Source of the DNA: an uncultured Xanthobacteraceae bacterium | GTDB taxonomy: Bacteria > Pseudomonadota > Alphaproteobacteria > Rhizobiales > Xanthobacteraceae | Length of the DNA stretch: 11,294 nt | Reading direction: 5' to 3' | Assembly: GCA_955652195.1 (NCBI GenBank) | Contig: CATPBC010000331.1 | Span: forward strand, 1 to 11,294 | Part shown: positions 1 through 6,257 of the stretch, piece by piece | Layout: the number at the start of each line of letters is the position of its first letter | Numbering within the stretch: the first letter of the stretch is position 1 | Program-made: the position numbers and the translations under genes | The notes under the pieces: model-generated | Seen by the model: only the letters and a program-made list of their open reading frames with translations | Database searches by the model: none | What the model was told of the DNA's origin: nothing

Positions 1-1
1 A

Positions 2-1384
2 GAGGACCGCAAGGCCGCCGCGACCGTGATCGCCGCGCTGGCGGCGCGCTACGGCAACCGTCTCGTCACCTCGCAAGCGCTGCGCGAACAGCACGGCCAC
101 ACCACCACCTGGATCGACAACCAGCCGCCGGACGCGGTGGTGTTTCCGCAAGCGACCGACGAGGTGCAGGACATCGTGCGGCTGTGCGCGACACACCGCG
201 TGCCGGTGATCGGTTTCGGCCAAGGCACCTCGCTGGAAGGCCAGCTCAATGCGCCGCGCGGCGGCATCTGCCTCGATTTCCGTGACATGAACCGCGTGTT
301 GGCCGTGCATGCCGAAGATCTCGATTGCGTGGTCGAGCCCGGCATCACCCGCAAGCAGCTCAACGAATTTCTGCGCGACACGGGCGTATTCTTCCCGATC
401 GATCCCGGCGCCGACGCCTCGCTCGGCGGCATGGCGGCCACGCGCGCCTCCGGCACCAATGCCGTGCGCTATGGCACCATGAAGGACAACGTGCTGGCGC
501 TTAAAGCCGTGCTCGCCAACGGCGAGGTGATATCGACCGGGCACCGCGCCAAGAAGTCCTCCGCGGGTTACGATCTCACCCGGCTGATGGTCGGCTCGGA
601 AGGCACGCTCGGCATCATCACCGAATTGACGCTGCGGCTGTCCGGCATTCCCGAAGCGATCGCGTCCGGCACCTGTCCGTTCCCGACCGTCGAAGCGGCG
701 TGTAACGCGACCATCCTGACGATCCAATCCGGCATTCCGGTCGCGCGCATCGAACTCCTCGACGAAATGCAGGTGAAGGCCAGCAACGCCTATTCCAAAC
801 TGACACTGCCGGAAATGCCGATGCTGTTTCTGGAATTTCATGGCAGCGAGGCAAGCGTCGCCGAGCAGTCGGAGCGCTTCGGCGAAATCGCGCGCGAGCT
901 CGGCGGCGGACCGTTCGAGTGGGCGACCAAGGCCGAAGATCGCAGCCGGCTCTGGCAGGCGCGTCATGACGCGTATTGGGCGGTCATGGGGCTGCGTCCC
1001 GGCGTCCGGGCGCTCTCGACCGACGTATGCGTGCCGATCTCGCGCCTTGCCGAATGCGTCACGCAATCGCAGCGCGACCTCAAAGAGAGCCGCTTGCTGG
1101 CGCCGATCGTCGGCCATGTCGGAGACGGCAATTTCCATATGCTGCTTCTGATCGACCACACCGATGCTGACGAGGTCGAGCGCGCCAAGGCTTTTCTGGA
1201 ACGCCTGGTCGACCGCGCGCTTTCCATGGACGGGACCTGCACCGGCGAGCACGGCATCGGCCAGGGCAAGATGAAATATCTGCCCGCCGAGCACGGCGAG
1301 CCGGCGCTGGCCGCGATGCGCGCGATCAAGCGCGCGCTCGATCCGCTCGACATTATGAATCCCGGGAAGATTTTCGTTTTGTGA
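2..1384 (+). CDS. FAD-linked oxidase, D-lactate dehydrogenase / glycolate oxidase GlcD-like (5' end outside window)
   Basis: The enzyme probably oxidises a D-2-hydroxy acid such as D-lactate or glycolate to the 2-oxo acid, passing electrons through FAD to the respiratory chain. Numbering from an in-frame GTG at 26: a PCMH-type FAD-binding domain covers about residues 34-208, with GQGTSLEG (65-72), the PIDPGADASLGGMAATRASG stretch (124-143) and VGSEGTLGIITELTLRL (189-205). The C-terminal FAD-oxidase domain covers about 215-452 and contains the GHVGDGNFH motif (363-371), GEHGIG (407-412) and the closing LDIMNPGKIF. The frame stays open to the left window edge and the family usually has some 10-20 more residues, so the true start is probably upstream and the GTG at 26 is only a fallback. 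The family is clear. The substrate is inferred; the PIDPGADASLGG stretch resembles cytochrome-type D-lactate dehydrogenases more than GlcD. It converges on the minus-strand cluster. Confidence 0.88.
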   Translation, partial: EDRKAAATVIAALAARYGNRLVTSQALREQHGHTTTWIDNQPPDAVVFPQATDEVQDIVRLCATHRVPVIGFGQGTSLEGQLNAPRGGICLDFRDMNRVLAVHAEDLDCVVEPGITRKQLNEFLRDTGVFFPIDPGADASLGGMAATRASGTNAVRYGTMKDNVLALKAVLANGEVISTGHRAKKSSAGYDLTRLMVGSEGTLGIITELTLRLSGIPEAIASGTCPFPTVEAACNATILTIQSGIPVARIELLDEMQVKASNAYSKLTLPEMPMLFLEFHGSEASVAEQSERFGEIARELGGGPFEWATKAEDRSRLWQARHDAYWAVMGLRPGVRALSTDVCVPISRLAECVTQSQRDLKESRLLAPIVGHVGDGNFHMLLLIDHTDADEVERAKAFLERLVDRALSMDGTCTGEHGIGQGKMKYLPAEHGEPALAAMRAIKRALDPLDIMNPGKIFVL

Positions 1385-1430
1385 GCGCGGACCGGCCGGG
1401 AAGTCGCGTTCGCTGGAGGGGCGCGCCGTT

Positions 1431-1511
1431 CCGCTCATTCCCGCCAACGCGGGAATCCAGTTCACTTCAGATCGTTATTCGCTGGGTCCCCGCCTCCGCG
1501 GGGACGAGCGG
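1431..1511. repeat. Paired inverted palindromic repeat (REP-like) between convergent genes
   Basis: Two 30-base units lie in inverted orientation, at 1431-1460 and 1482-1511, separated by 21 bases. Each is a hairpin by itself (TTCCCGC/GCGGGAA in the first, TCCCCGC/GCGGGGA in the second), and the two are imperfect reverse complements of each other, sharing CCGCTC at the outer ends and CCAG at the inner ends. This is the architecture of a REP doublet. It occupies the gap between two convergent genes, where it could act as a bidirectional transcription terminator. That role is inferred; there is no long T run. Confidence 0.75.
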
Positions 1512-1535
1512 ATGACAGACGTCGCTCGAGTTGCG

Positions 1536-1751
1536 CTACCGTCCGCGGTAATGATCGAGCACGAAGACGCGGATCGCCGATGACAGATTGCCGCCGCGAC
1601 GTTGATCGTCGATCGTCCCGATCAAGTCGGCCAGGCTCGCATGCCGCGCTTGCGCGATCTCCTTGAGCGCCTTCCAGAACGCGTCTTCCAGGCTGACGCT
1701 GGTGCGGTGCCCCGCGATCACGATCGAGCGCTTGATCACCGGCGATTTCAT
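1536..1751 (-). CDS. Small ribbon-helix-helix domain protein (RHH_4 type)
   Basis: This 71-residue protein matches the short ribbon-helix-helix family common in Hyphomicrobiales. It has a basic beta strand (KRSIVIAGHRTSVSLE, about residues 7-22), a first helix around FWKALKEIAQAR, a second around SLADLIGTIDDQR, and the closing SSAIRVFVLDHYR. Such proteins normally dimerise through the strand and bind DNA as transcription factors or antitoxin-like regulators. No toxin partner is adjacent, so a toxin-antitoxin role is not supported. It starts 29 bases after the fumC stop on the same strand and is probably the last gene of the sspB-fumC unit. No strong Shine-Dalgarno sequence is visible before its ATG. 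Its DNA target and physiological role cannot be read from the sequence. Some databases carry relatives under the misleading name aryl-sulfate sulfotransferase, which nothing here supports. Confidence 0.85.
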   Translation of the reverse strand: MKSPVIKRSIVIAGHRTSVSLEDAFWKALKEIAQARHASLADLIGTIDDQRRGGNLSSAIRVFVLDHYRGR

Positions 1752-1780
1752 TGTCGCACCAGGAGCAATGCGCCCCCTAC

Positions 1781-3259
1781 TTAGCGACCCGGCCGCGTCA
1801 TGCGCTCCGGCCGCACCAGGCGATCGAACTCTTTTTCTGACACATAACCGAGCCGCAGCGCTTCTTCGCGCAAGGTCGTGCCGTTCTTATGCGCCGCCTT
1901 GGCGATCTCGGCCGCCTTGTCGTAGCCGATCTTCGGCGCCAGCGCGGTGACCAGCATCAGCGACTTCTCCATGAGCTCGCGGATGCGCGGCGCGTTGGCG
2001 CGAATGCCGGCAACGCAGCGCTCGGCGAACGAATGCGCCGCATCGGCAAGGAGCCGGATCGATTGCAGCATGGCATCGATGATCACCGGCTTGAACACGT
2101 TCAGCTCGAAATGACCTTGGCTCGCGGCCACCGTGATCGTGGTGTGATTGCCGAACACGCGGCAGCACACCATGGTCAAGGCCTCGGATTGGGTCGGATT
2201 GACCTTGCCCGGCATGATCGAGGAGCCGGGCTCGTTCTCCGGCAGGATCAATTCGCCCAAGCCCGAGCGCGGACCGGAGCCGAGCAAGCGGATGTCGTTG
2301 GCGATCTTGAACAGATCGGCGGCGAGCGAATCGAGCGCGCCATGCGCGAACGCCAAGGCGCCGTGCGAAGCCAGCGCCTCGAATTTGTTCGGCGCGCTGA
2401 CGAACGGCAGCCCGGTCATGCGGGCGACGCACTGGGCAAACAGTTTGGCGAAGCGGCGATCGGCATTAAGCCCGGTGCCGACCGCGGTGCCGCCCTGCGC
2501 CAACGGATAAAGCTCGCGCAATCCGAGCTTGATCCGGGAAATGCCGGAGGCGACTTGCGCCGCATAGCCGGAAAATTCCTGACCGAGCGTGAGCGGCGTT
2601 GCATCCTGGGTGTGGGTGCGGCCGATCTTGACGATCGACGCGAAAGCCTTGGTCTTGCGCTTGAGCTCGGCGTGCAAATGCTGCAGCGCCGGAACAAGCC
2701 GGCGCGATATTTCCTGCGCGGCGGCAATATGCATCGCCGTCGGGAAAGCGTCGTTCGACGATTGGCTCATATTGACGTGATCGTTGGGATGGATCGGCGA
2801 TTTGGCGCCGCGCGCGCCGCCGAGAATCTCATTGGCGCGATTGGCGATCACTTCGTTGACGTTCATGTTGGTCTGGGTGCCCGAGCCGGTCTGATAGACT
2901 GACAACGGAAAGTGAGCGTCGAGCTTGCCTTCGAGGATTTCCTGCGCCGCCTGGACAATCGCCTTGGCGCGGCGCGCATCGAGGAGGCCGAGCGTGCGAT
3001 TGGTCTCCGCTGCCGCGCGCTTGACGATGGCGAGCGCCGCGATCAGCGGCCGCGGCATCGCCTGTTCGCCGATCGGGAAATTATGCCGCGAGCGCTCGGT
3101 CTGGGCGCCCCAATAGCCTTCGGCCGGCACTTCGATCGGGCCGAACGAATCGGTTTCAGTGCGCGTGTGGCCGCCGACGGCAGAGGACGGATGACGGACG
3201 CCAGACGAAACGGAATTTCCGTTGTTGCCTTGCCGCCGCCGTCGGTCCTCTGTCTTCAT
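1781..3259 (-). CDS. fumC: Class II fumarate hydratase with unusual N-terminal extension
   Basis: Fumarase C interconverts fumarate and L-malate in the TCA cycle as a soluble, iron-independent homotetramer. The family blocks are intact: [14 protein letters not shown] (124-137), [14 protein letters not shown] (157-170), [16 protein letters not shown] with the catalytic-site His216 (213-228) and the signature [11 protein letters not shown] (345-355), whose serine loop supplies the catalytic base. At 492 residues it is about 25-30 longer than usual. Family-like sequence begins only near residue 32 ([14 protein letters not shown]), yet there is no in-frame ATG, GTG or TTG between the first codon and that point, so the ATG at 3259 is the only usable start. 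That ATG overlaps the sspB stop (ATGA, 3256-3259), suggesting translational coupling. Residues 2-31 are encoded by a palindromic element. The activity is secure; the extension is odd. Confidence 0.95.
   Translation of the reverse strand: MKTEDRRRRQGNNGNSVSSGVRHPSSAVGGHTRTETDSFGPIEVPAEGYWGAQTERSRHNFPIGEQAMPRPLIAALAIVKRAAAETNRTLGLLDARRAKAIVQAAQEILEGKLDAHFPLSVYQTGSGTQTNMNVNEVIANRANEILGGARGAKSPIHPNDHVNMSQSSNDAFPTAMHIAAAQEISRRLVPALQHLHAELKRKTKAFASIVKIGRTHTQDATPLTLGQEFSGYAAQVASGISRIKLGLRELYPLAQGGTAVGTGLNADRRFAKLFAQCVARMTGLPFVSAPNKFEALASHGALAFAHGALDSLAADLFKIANDIRLLGSGPRSGLGELILPENEPGSSIMPGKVNPTQSEALTMVCCRVFGNHTTITVAASQGHFELNVFKPVIIDAMLQSIRLLADAAHSFAERCVAGIRANAPRIRELMEKSLMLVTALAPKIGYDKAAEIAKAAHKNGTTLREEALRLGYVSEKEFDRLVRPERMTRPGR
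3171..3252. repeat. Palindromic element translated as the FumC N-terminal extension
   Basis: Arms CAGAGGAC (3181-3188) and GTCCTCTG (3245-3252) are exact reverse complements, extended imperfectly by CCGACGG-like sequence. Between them sits a perfect short palindrome, AACGGAA-T-TTCCGTT (3209-3223). The element lies between the sspB stop and the point where FumC becomes family-like (about 3166), so it is read through in the fumC frame. Sequence of the type CATCCGTCCTCTG recurs, as I recall, in intergenic DNA of related genera; I have not verified copy number. Confidence 0.6.
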
Positions 3260-3879
3260 TTCTTCCTGAATCGATCGAGCCGCACCACTTCACCGCCGCC
3301 GGTGTTGCCATCGGTTCCGGGCGGCGGCGCCGGCGGTTCATCGGCTGGCGGCACGACGCCCGCGCGCTTGCCTGCCGGCAAGGCCGCCGGAGCAGGCCCA
3401 GTTTTTTCGCCGCGCTTTGCCGCGCCCTTGGCCGCAATCTTTTGTGCGCCCTTTTCGGGGCCCTTTTCAGCGTCCTTATCAGTGAGCTTGTCGACATCGC
3501 TCCGTTCGTCCGCCGCCGCAGCATCGATCGGCTCGAATTGGAAACCGAACTGCACGGCCGGATCGTAGAACGCGACGATGGCGTCGAACGGCACCGTCAA
3601 GCGTTCCGGAACGCCGCCGAATGACAGGCCGACCTCGAAAGCGTCGTCGCCCACGGTCAAGTCCCAGAATTGGTGCTGCAGGATAATGGTCATGGCTTTC
3701 GGGTATTGCGCGCGCATCCGGTCGGACAACCGCACGCCCGGCGCCGTGGTATTGAAGGTGATCTTGAAATGATGCTCGCCCGGCAGGCCCTTCTTGGCGA
3801 CGTCGGCCAAGACCGTGCGCACGACGCCGCGCAAGGCTTGCTGAGCAAGAAGGTCATAGCGGATGTGGTCTTCGCGCAT
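3256..3879 (-). CDS. sspB: ClpXP adaptor SspB, alphaproteobacterial type
   Basis: SspB binds the ssrA tag that tmRNA adds to stalled nascent chains and tethers the substrate to ClpX for degradation in the cytoplasm. Residues 1-120 form the tag-binding core, recognisable from [49 protein letters not shown] and [33 protein letters not shown] long low-complexity Ala/Lys/Pro linker follows (about 121-192). The last residues, [12 protein letters not shown], form the conserved ClpX-docking tail. The full length of 207 residues carries both functional ends, so the gene looks intact. It lies directly downstream of the tmRNA gene on the same strand, and its stop overlaps the fumC start. The ATG at 3879 fits the family start, but the bases before it belong to an inverted-repeat arm and show no good Shine-Dalgarno sequence. 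Confidence 0.95.
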   Translation of the reverse strand: MREDHIRYDLLAQQALRGVVRTVLADVAKKGLPGEHHFKITFNTTAPGVRLSDRMRAQYPKAMTIILQHQFWDLTVGDDAFEVGLSFGGVPERLTVPFDAIVAFYDPAVQFGFQFEPIDAAAADERSDVDKLTDKDAEKGPEKGAQKIAAKGAAKRGEKTGPAPAALPAGKRAGVVPPADEPPAPPPGTDGNTGGGEVVRLDRFRKK

Positions 3880-3883
3880 TTCA

Positions 3884-3984
3884 GGAATCAGGTGTCAGTA
3901 ATCGGTAATCAGACAATAAGGCCGGAATCCTAGCGTGACAAACCGCTCATGCCCTCTGATCACTGATTACTGACGGCTGATTCC
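3884..3984. repeat. 29-base inverted repeat filling the gap between tmRNA and sspB
   Basis: Arms at 3884-3912 and 3956-3984 are reverse complements at 25 of 29 positions, around a 43-base loop. The element begins four bases after the T run that ends the tmRNA and finishes four bases before the sspB ATG, so it is essentially the whole intergenic region. The arms are built of the short phrase TCAGTAATC(A/G)GT, and look like a mobile palindromic repeat rather than a terminator, because no T run follows. Confidence 0.8.
3913..3941 (-). promoter_or_regulatory. Candidate sigma70-type promoter of sspB-fumC, inside the repeat loop
   Basis: On the minus strand TTGTCA (3941-3936, 5 of 6 to TTGACA) and TATTGT (3918-3913, 4 of 6 to TATAAT) are separated by exactly 17 bases. 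Transcription would begin near 3906, inside the proximal repeat arm, giving a leader of about 26 bases before the sspB ATG. This is a consensus match only. Confidence 0.4.
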
Positions 3985-3987
3985 TGG

Positions 3988-4019
3988 AAAAGTGGAGGCT
4001 TCTGTTGCCAGGTGCCTCC
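3988..4019 (-). terminator. 3' hairpin of the tmRNA coding piece, terminator-like
   Basis: On the minus strand GGAGGC (4019-4014) pairs with GCCTCC (3999-3994). Inside it, after a small symmetric internal loop, CTG and CAG enclose a GCAA tetraloop. The stem is followed after AC by four Ts (3991-3988). It probably serves both as the mature 3' stem and as an intrinsic terminator. Confidence 0.6.
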
Positions 4020-4076
4020 GAACCCCGCCTAGCGCTGCTAAGACGCTAGGACTTTAAGTCGGTCTTTCGAGCTGCG

Positions 4077-4115
4077 TTACGCAGCCAGAGCAACCGGAGC
4101 ATAGTTGTCGTTTGC
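4077..4115 (-). other. ssrA tag reading frame (resume codon GCA to stop TAA)
   Basis: Reading from GCA at 4115-4113 gives A-N-D-N-Y-A-P-V-A-L-A-A and then TAA at 4079-4077. With the alanine carried by tmRNA itself, the added peptide is A-ANDNYAPVALAA. The AANDNY half is the part SspB recognises in other bacteria, and the final ALAA is the ClpX degron, identical to the end of the E. coli tag. Confidence 0.93.
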
Positions 4116-4201
4116 AACTATGAATTTGGCCCGATAACGCCGGAACCATGCCGGGCAAAAGCACGCCCTTTACGCCCTCGTCGATCCTATTTCGACCCCG
4201 T

Positions 4202-4281
4202 TGGTGGAGTCGCCGGGTACTGCCCCCGGGTCCGAAAGGTTTATTACGACGCCCGTTTATTGCCATAGCCGGCTTGCGCCG
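4202..4281 (-). other. ssrA: tmRNA acceptor piece
   Basis: This part carries the charged 3' end. It starts with a stable hairpin, GCCGGC-GCAA-GCCGGC, with a GNRA tetraloop. It continues through an A/T-rich joining stretch to a T-arm with stem CCGGG/CCCGG and the seven-base loop GGCAGTA (4224-4218), then the acceptor strand CGACTCC and ACCA. The loop is not the usual TTCRANY. The exact 5' processing site is unknown. Confidence 0.75.
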
Positions 4282-4290
4282 GCACAAAGG

Positions 4291-4319
4291 AATATAAGCG
4301 CAAAAGGTTGTCGAAAAAA
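4291..4319 (-). promoter_or_regulatory. Possible tmRNA promoter (weak)
   Basis: On the minus strand TATATT (4296-4291, 5 of 6 to the -10 consensus) lies about seven bases before the G/T that would start the precursor hairpin near 4284. The -35 side is poor: only a T-rich TTTTTTCGACA stretch lies upstream, and its TCGACA is too close (12 bases). The -10 is credible; the -35 is not resolved. Confidence 0.35.
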
Positions 4320-4405
4320 GACCGCCGGAGGGGTCCCGGAGGAGAGGTAGCTGGCCGGAAAATCAGCCTTCCGCTAAACGAATTCAATGACTTCCGGGAA
4401 GGATC

Positions 4406-5197
4406 ATGGATAACAGCGCTCGTCTTGACGCCAAAGTTGAGAAAATGGCGCGGTGGCTGTGGCAGGCGCGGGCGCGCCGCCTGCCCTATCGCAACTTGCC
4501 TGACGAATTGCGGCCGGCCTCGATCGCCGAGGCCTATGCAGCGCAGGAGGCGTATTACCGCCTGGTCGAGCCAACTTACGGCGCGGTCGGCGGCGCCAAG
4601 ATCGCCACCACCACCAAGGTGATGCAGCAATTGATGGGCATCACGCACCCTTGCGGCGGCGCCATCTTCAGCCGCACCATTCATCACTCGCCGGCCAAGC
4701 TCCGCGCCGGCGACTTCGTCAATCTGCGTATCGAAAGCGAAATCGCGCTTAAGCTCGGCGCCGATCTGCCGGCCGCCGGCGCGCCATGGACGCGAGCCAC
4801 GGTTGCGCCGGCGGTGGCGGCGGCGATGCCGGCCTTCGAATTGATCGAGGACCGCAACGCCGATTACGCGACGACCGAAGTGGTCTCGCTGATCGTCGAG
4901 AATTGCTGGAACGGCGGGGTTGTGGTCGGGAACGCCAAGCGCGTACCAGTCGATGATCTCGTCGGGATTGCCGGCCGCCTCACCATCGGCGGCAAAAATA
5001 TCGGCGAAGGTCGCGCCGAGGACCCCTGCGCCACCCTCGCCTGGCTCGCCAATCACGTTGCCGAGCGCGGCCGCGATCTCAAAGCCGGCATGGTCGTCAT
5101 CACCGGCAGCCTCATTCCGACGGTTTCGATCGCTGCCGGCCAGCGGGCGGTATTCACCGTGGACGGGCTGGGCGAAGCCGTGATGGATGTTTTCTAG
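4406..5197 (+). CDS. 2-keto-4-pentenoate hydratase family protein (MhpD/DmpE/DmpH-like, FAH superfamily)
   Basis: Relatives add water to 2-oxopent-4-enoate, or decarboxylate 2-oxohex-3-enedioate, in meta-cleavage breakdown of aromatic compounds, using a divalent metal. The 263-residue length is typical. Family sequence includes the N-terminal AYAAQEAYYRLV, GGAKIATTTKVMQQLMGITHPCGGAIF, the acidic metal-site block RIESEIALKLG, and PAFELIEDR with a further conserved glutamate. The C-terminal LTIGGKNIGEGRAEDPCATLAWLANHVAERG and GMVVITGSLIPTVSIAAGQ complete the fold. A good ribosome site, AAGGA at 4399-4403, precedes the ATG. The gene stands alone, divergent from tmRNA, with no ring-cleavage dioxygenase, aldolase or dehydrogenase beside it, so the substrate cannot be assigned. 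Hydratase versus decarboxylase cannot be decided from sequence. Confidence 0.87.
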   Translation: MDNSARLDAKVEKMARWLWQARARRLPYRNLPDELRPASIAEAYAAQEAYYRLVEPTYGAVGGAKIATTTKVMQQLMGITHPCGGAIFSRTIHHSPAKLRAGDFVNLRIESEIALKLGADLPAAGAPWTRATVAPAVAAAMPAFELIEDRNADYATTEVVSLIVENCWNGGVVVGNAKRVPVDDLVGIAGRLTIGGKNIGEGRAEDPCATLAWLANHVAERGRDLKAGMVVITGSLIPTVSIAAGQRAVFTVDGLGEAVMDVF

Positions 5198-5205
5198 TGC
5201 TTTTT

Positions 5206-5281
5206 CCCGGGCGCAGCGCAGCACCAAAAGCGCGTTAACGCGCGTCTTGCGCGCGCTTTGGTGGTGCGCTGCAGAACCGGG
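5206..5281. repeat. Large imperfect hairpin repeat downstream of the hydratase
   Basis: A left arm reading CCCGG, GCAGCGCA, CACCAAAAGCGCG and a right arm reading CGCGCTTTGGTGGTGCGCTGC, then CCGGG, form a long imperfect stem around a small GC-rich stretch with its own GCGCG palindromes. It starts nine bases after the hydratase stop codon and could end that transcript. The CCCGG...GCAGCGCAGCAC...GCTGC...CCGGG pattern is a recurrent intergenic unit in Bradyrhizobium-like genomes as I remember them. Confidence 0.7.
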
Positions 5282-5309
5282 ATCTTTCCAATTTCCTGAG
5301 TTCGTTAAG

Positions 5310-5356
5310 GTCCCGGATCAGCGATGCACCACTGCGTGCTGCATCGCATCCGGGAC
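5310..5356. repeat. Second hairpin of the same repeat cluster
   Basis: GTCCCGGAT (from 5310) pairs with ATCCGGGAC (ending 5356). Inside, GCGATGCA pairs with TGCATCGC, leaving a short loop around CCACTGCGTGC. It is separated from the first hairpin by 28 bases and resembles its outer sequence (CCCGG/CCGGG, GTGCTGC), so the two probably form one composite repeat. The remaining bases to thyA (5357-5460) show only a weak TTTCCA/TAGACT promoter candidate, which I do not call. Confidence 0.7.
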
Positions 5357-5460
5357 ACGCACTAGGCGTGGCGAGCTTGGCACCGGCCTTGCGCGGGTTT
5401 CCAGCGCGCCTCATTTGAAGCTAGACTCGTCAAACCGAATCGGCCGAACGGTGCAGCCAG

Positions 5461-6255
5461 ATGCGGCAATATCTCGATCTGATGGAACGCGTGCTTTCGG
5501 AAGGGACCGAAAAGCGCGACCGCACCGGCATCGGCACGCGCTCGATCTTCGGCCACCAGATGCGTTTCGACCTCCGCCGCGGCTTCCCGCTGGTCACCAC
5601 CAAGAAGCTGCACGTCAAATCCATCATCTACGAACTGCTCTGGTTCCTGCACGGCGACACCAACATCAAGTATCTCAAAGAGCACGGCGTCACGATCTGG
5701 GACGAATGGGCCGACGAGAACGGCGATTTGGGTCCGGTCTACGGCCATCAGTGGCGCTCGTGGCCGACGCCGGACGGCCGCCGCATCGATCAGATCGCCA
5801 ATGTGGTTGACGAAATCCGCCGCAATCCCGATTCGCGCCGGCTGATCGTCAGCGCCTGGAATCCGGCGGATATCGAAGGCATGGCGCTGCCGCCGTGCCA
5901 TTGTCTGTTCCAGTTCAACGTCGCCAATGGCGCGCTGTCATGCCAGCTTTATCAGCGCTCGGCAGACGTCTTCCTCGGCGTGCCGTTCAACATCGGCTCC
6001 TACGCGCTGTTGACGATGGCGGTCGCGCACGTCACCGGCTTCGAAGCTGGAACGTTCATCCACACTCTCGGCGACGCACATCTTTATCTGAACCACTTGG
6101 AGCAAGCGCGGCTGCAGCTCACGCGCCAGCCGCGGCCGCTGCCGACATTGCGTATCGATCCGGCGGCGAAGGATCTATTCGCGCTGCGCTACGAGGATTT
6201 CGTTCTCGAAGGTTACGAGCCGCACCCGCACATCAAGGCCGCGGTGGCGGTATAG
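5461..6255 (+). CDS. thyA: Thymidylate synthase
   Basis: ThyA methylates dUMP to dTMP using 5,10-methylene-tetrahydrofolate, which becomes dihydrofolate. The protein is 264 residues, the same as the E. coli enzyme, and residues align by number: phosphate-binding Arg21 (KRDRTG), Arg126-Arg127, the nucleophile Cys146 in LPPCHC, the dUMP contacts Asp169 and Asn177 ([11 protein letters not shown]), and His207/Tyr209 ([12 protein letters not shown]). Every key residue is in place, so the enzyme should be active. It is the first gene of a two-gene operon, ending two bases before the folA start. The region before the ATG has no strong ribosome-binding site. A repeat cluster separates it from the upstream hydratase gene, so it probably has its own promoter. 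Confidence 0.98.
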   Translation: MRQYLDLMERVLSEGTEKRDRTGIGTRSIFGHQMRFDLRRGFPLVTTKKLHVKSIIYELLWFLHGDTNIKYLKEHGVTIWDEWADENGDLGPVYGHQWRSWPTPDGRRIDQIANVVDEIRRNPDSRRLIVSAWNPADIEGMALPPCHCLFQFNVANGALSCQLYQRSADVFLGVPFNIGSYALLTMAVAHVTGFEAGTFIHTLGDAHLYLNHLEQARLQLTRQPRPLPTLRIDPAAKDLFALRYEDFVLEGYEPHPHIKAAVAV

Positions 6256-6257
6256 CG

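Larger units (their letters stand above)
3988..4284 (-). ncRNA. ssrA: tmRNA, circularly permuted two-piece alphaproteobacterial type
   Basis: tmRNA rescues ribosomes stalled on broken mRNA: alanine-charged, it enters the A site, then a short internal reading frame is translated as a degradation tag. On the minus strand the order is permuted, with the acceptor piece first (ending CCA at 4204-4202), then only two intervening bases (4201-4200), then the coding piece starting GGGGTCG at 4199. GGGGTCG pairs with CGACTCC (4212-4206) over seven base pairs, with a G.U at the third pair, the alanine identity element. The discriminator is A. The tag resume codon context ATAGTTGCAAACGAC matches the conserved tmRNA core. 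The coding piece is about 212 nt, matching the size I recall (213 nt) for the Bradyrhizobium japonicum RNA first called sra. Processing removes the junction. The 5' end is estimated from a possible promoter; the 3' end from a terminator-like hairpin. Confidence 0.95.

Noticed and set aside
1536..1751. Toxin-antitoxin module, since a ribbon-helix-helix protein is present
   Set aside because: No toxin-like gene is adjacent; the neighbours are fumC and a convergent oxidoreductase, and the protein belongs to a stand-alone RHH family.
1889..2902. Long plus-strand open frame (337 codons) opposite fumC
   Set aside because: It is the antisense of fumC, rich in Arg and Gly with no recognisable domain; the fumC frame on the minus strand carries all family motifs.
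4054..4287. 77-codon minus-strand frame near the tmRNA
   Set aside because: It lies wholly inside the tmRNA gene, in a frame different from the tag, and has no family resemblance.
4244..5227. Long minus-strand open frame (327 codons) opposite the hydratase gene
   Set aside because: Low-complexity His/Arg/Gly-rich shadow translation; it also runs into the tmRNA acceptor piece. The plus-strand hydratase explains the region.
5895..6257. Upstream extension of the dihydrofolate reductase frame inside thyA
   Set aside because: Translation there is Arg/Ala-rich and unrelated to the enzyme; the ATG at 6258, two bases after the thyA stop, fits the family start exactly.
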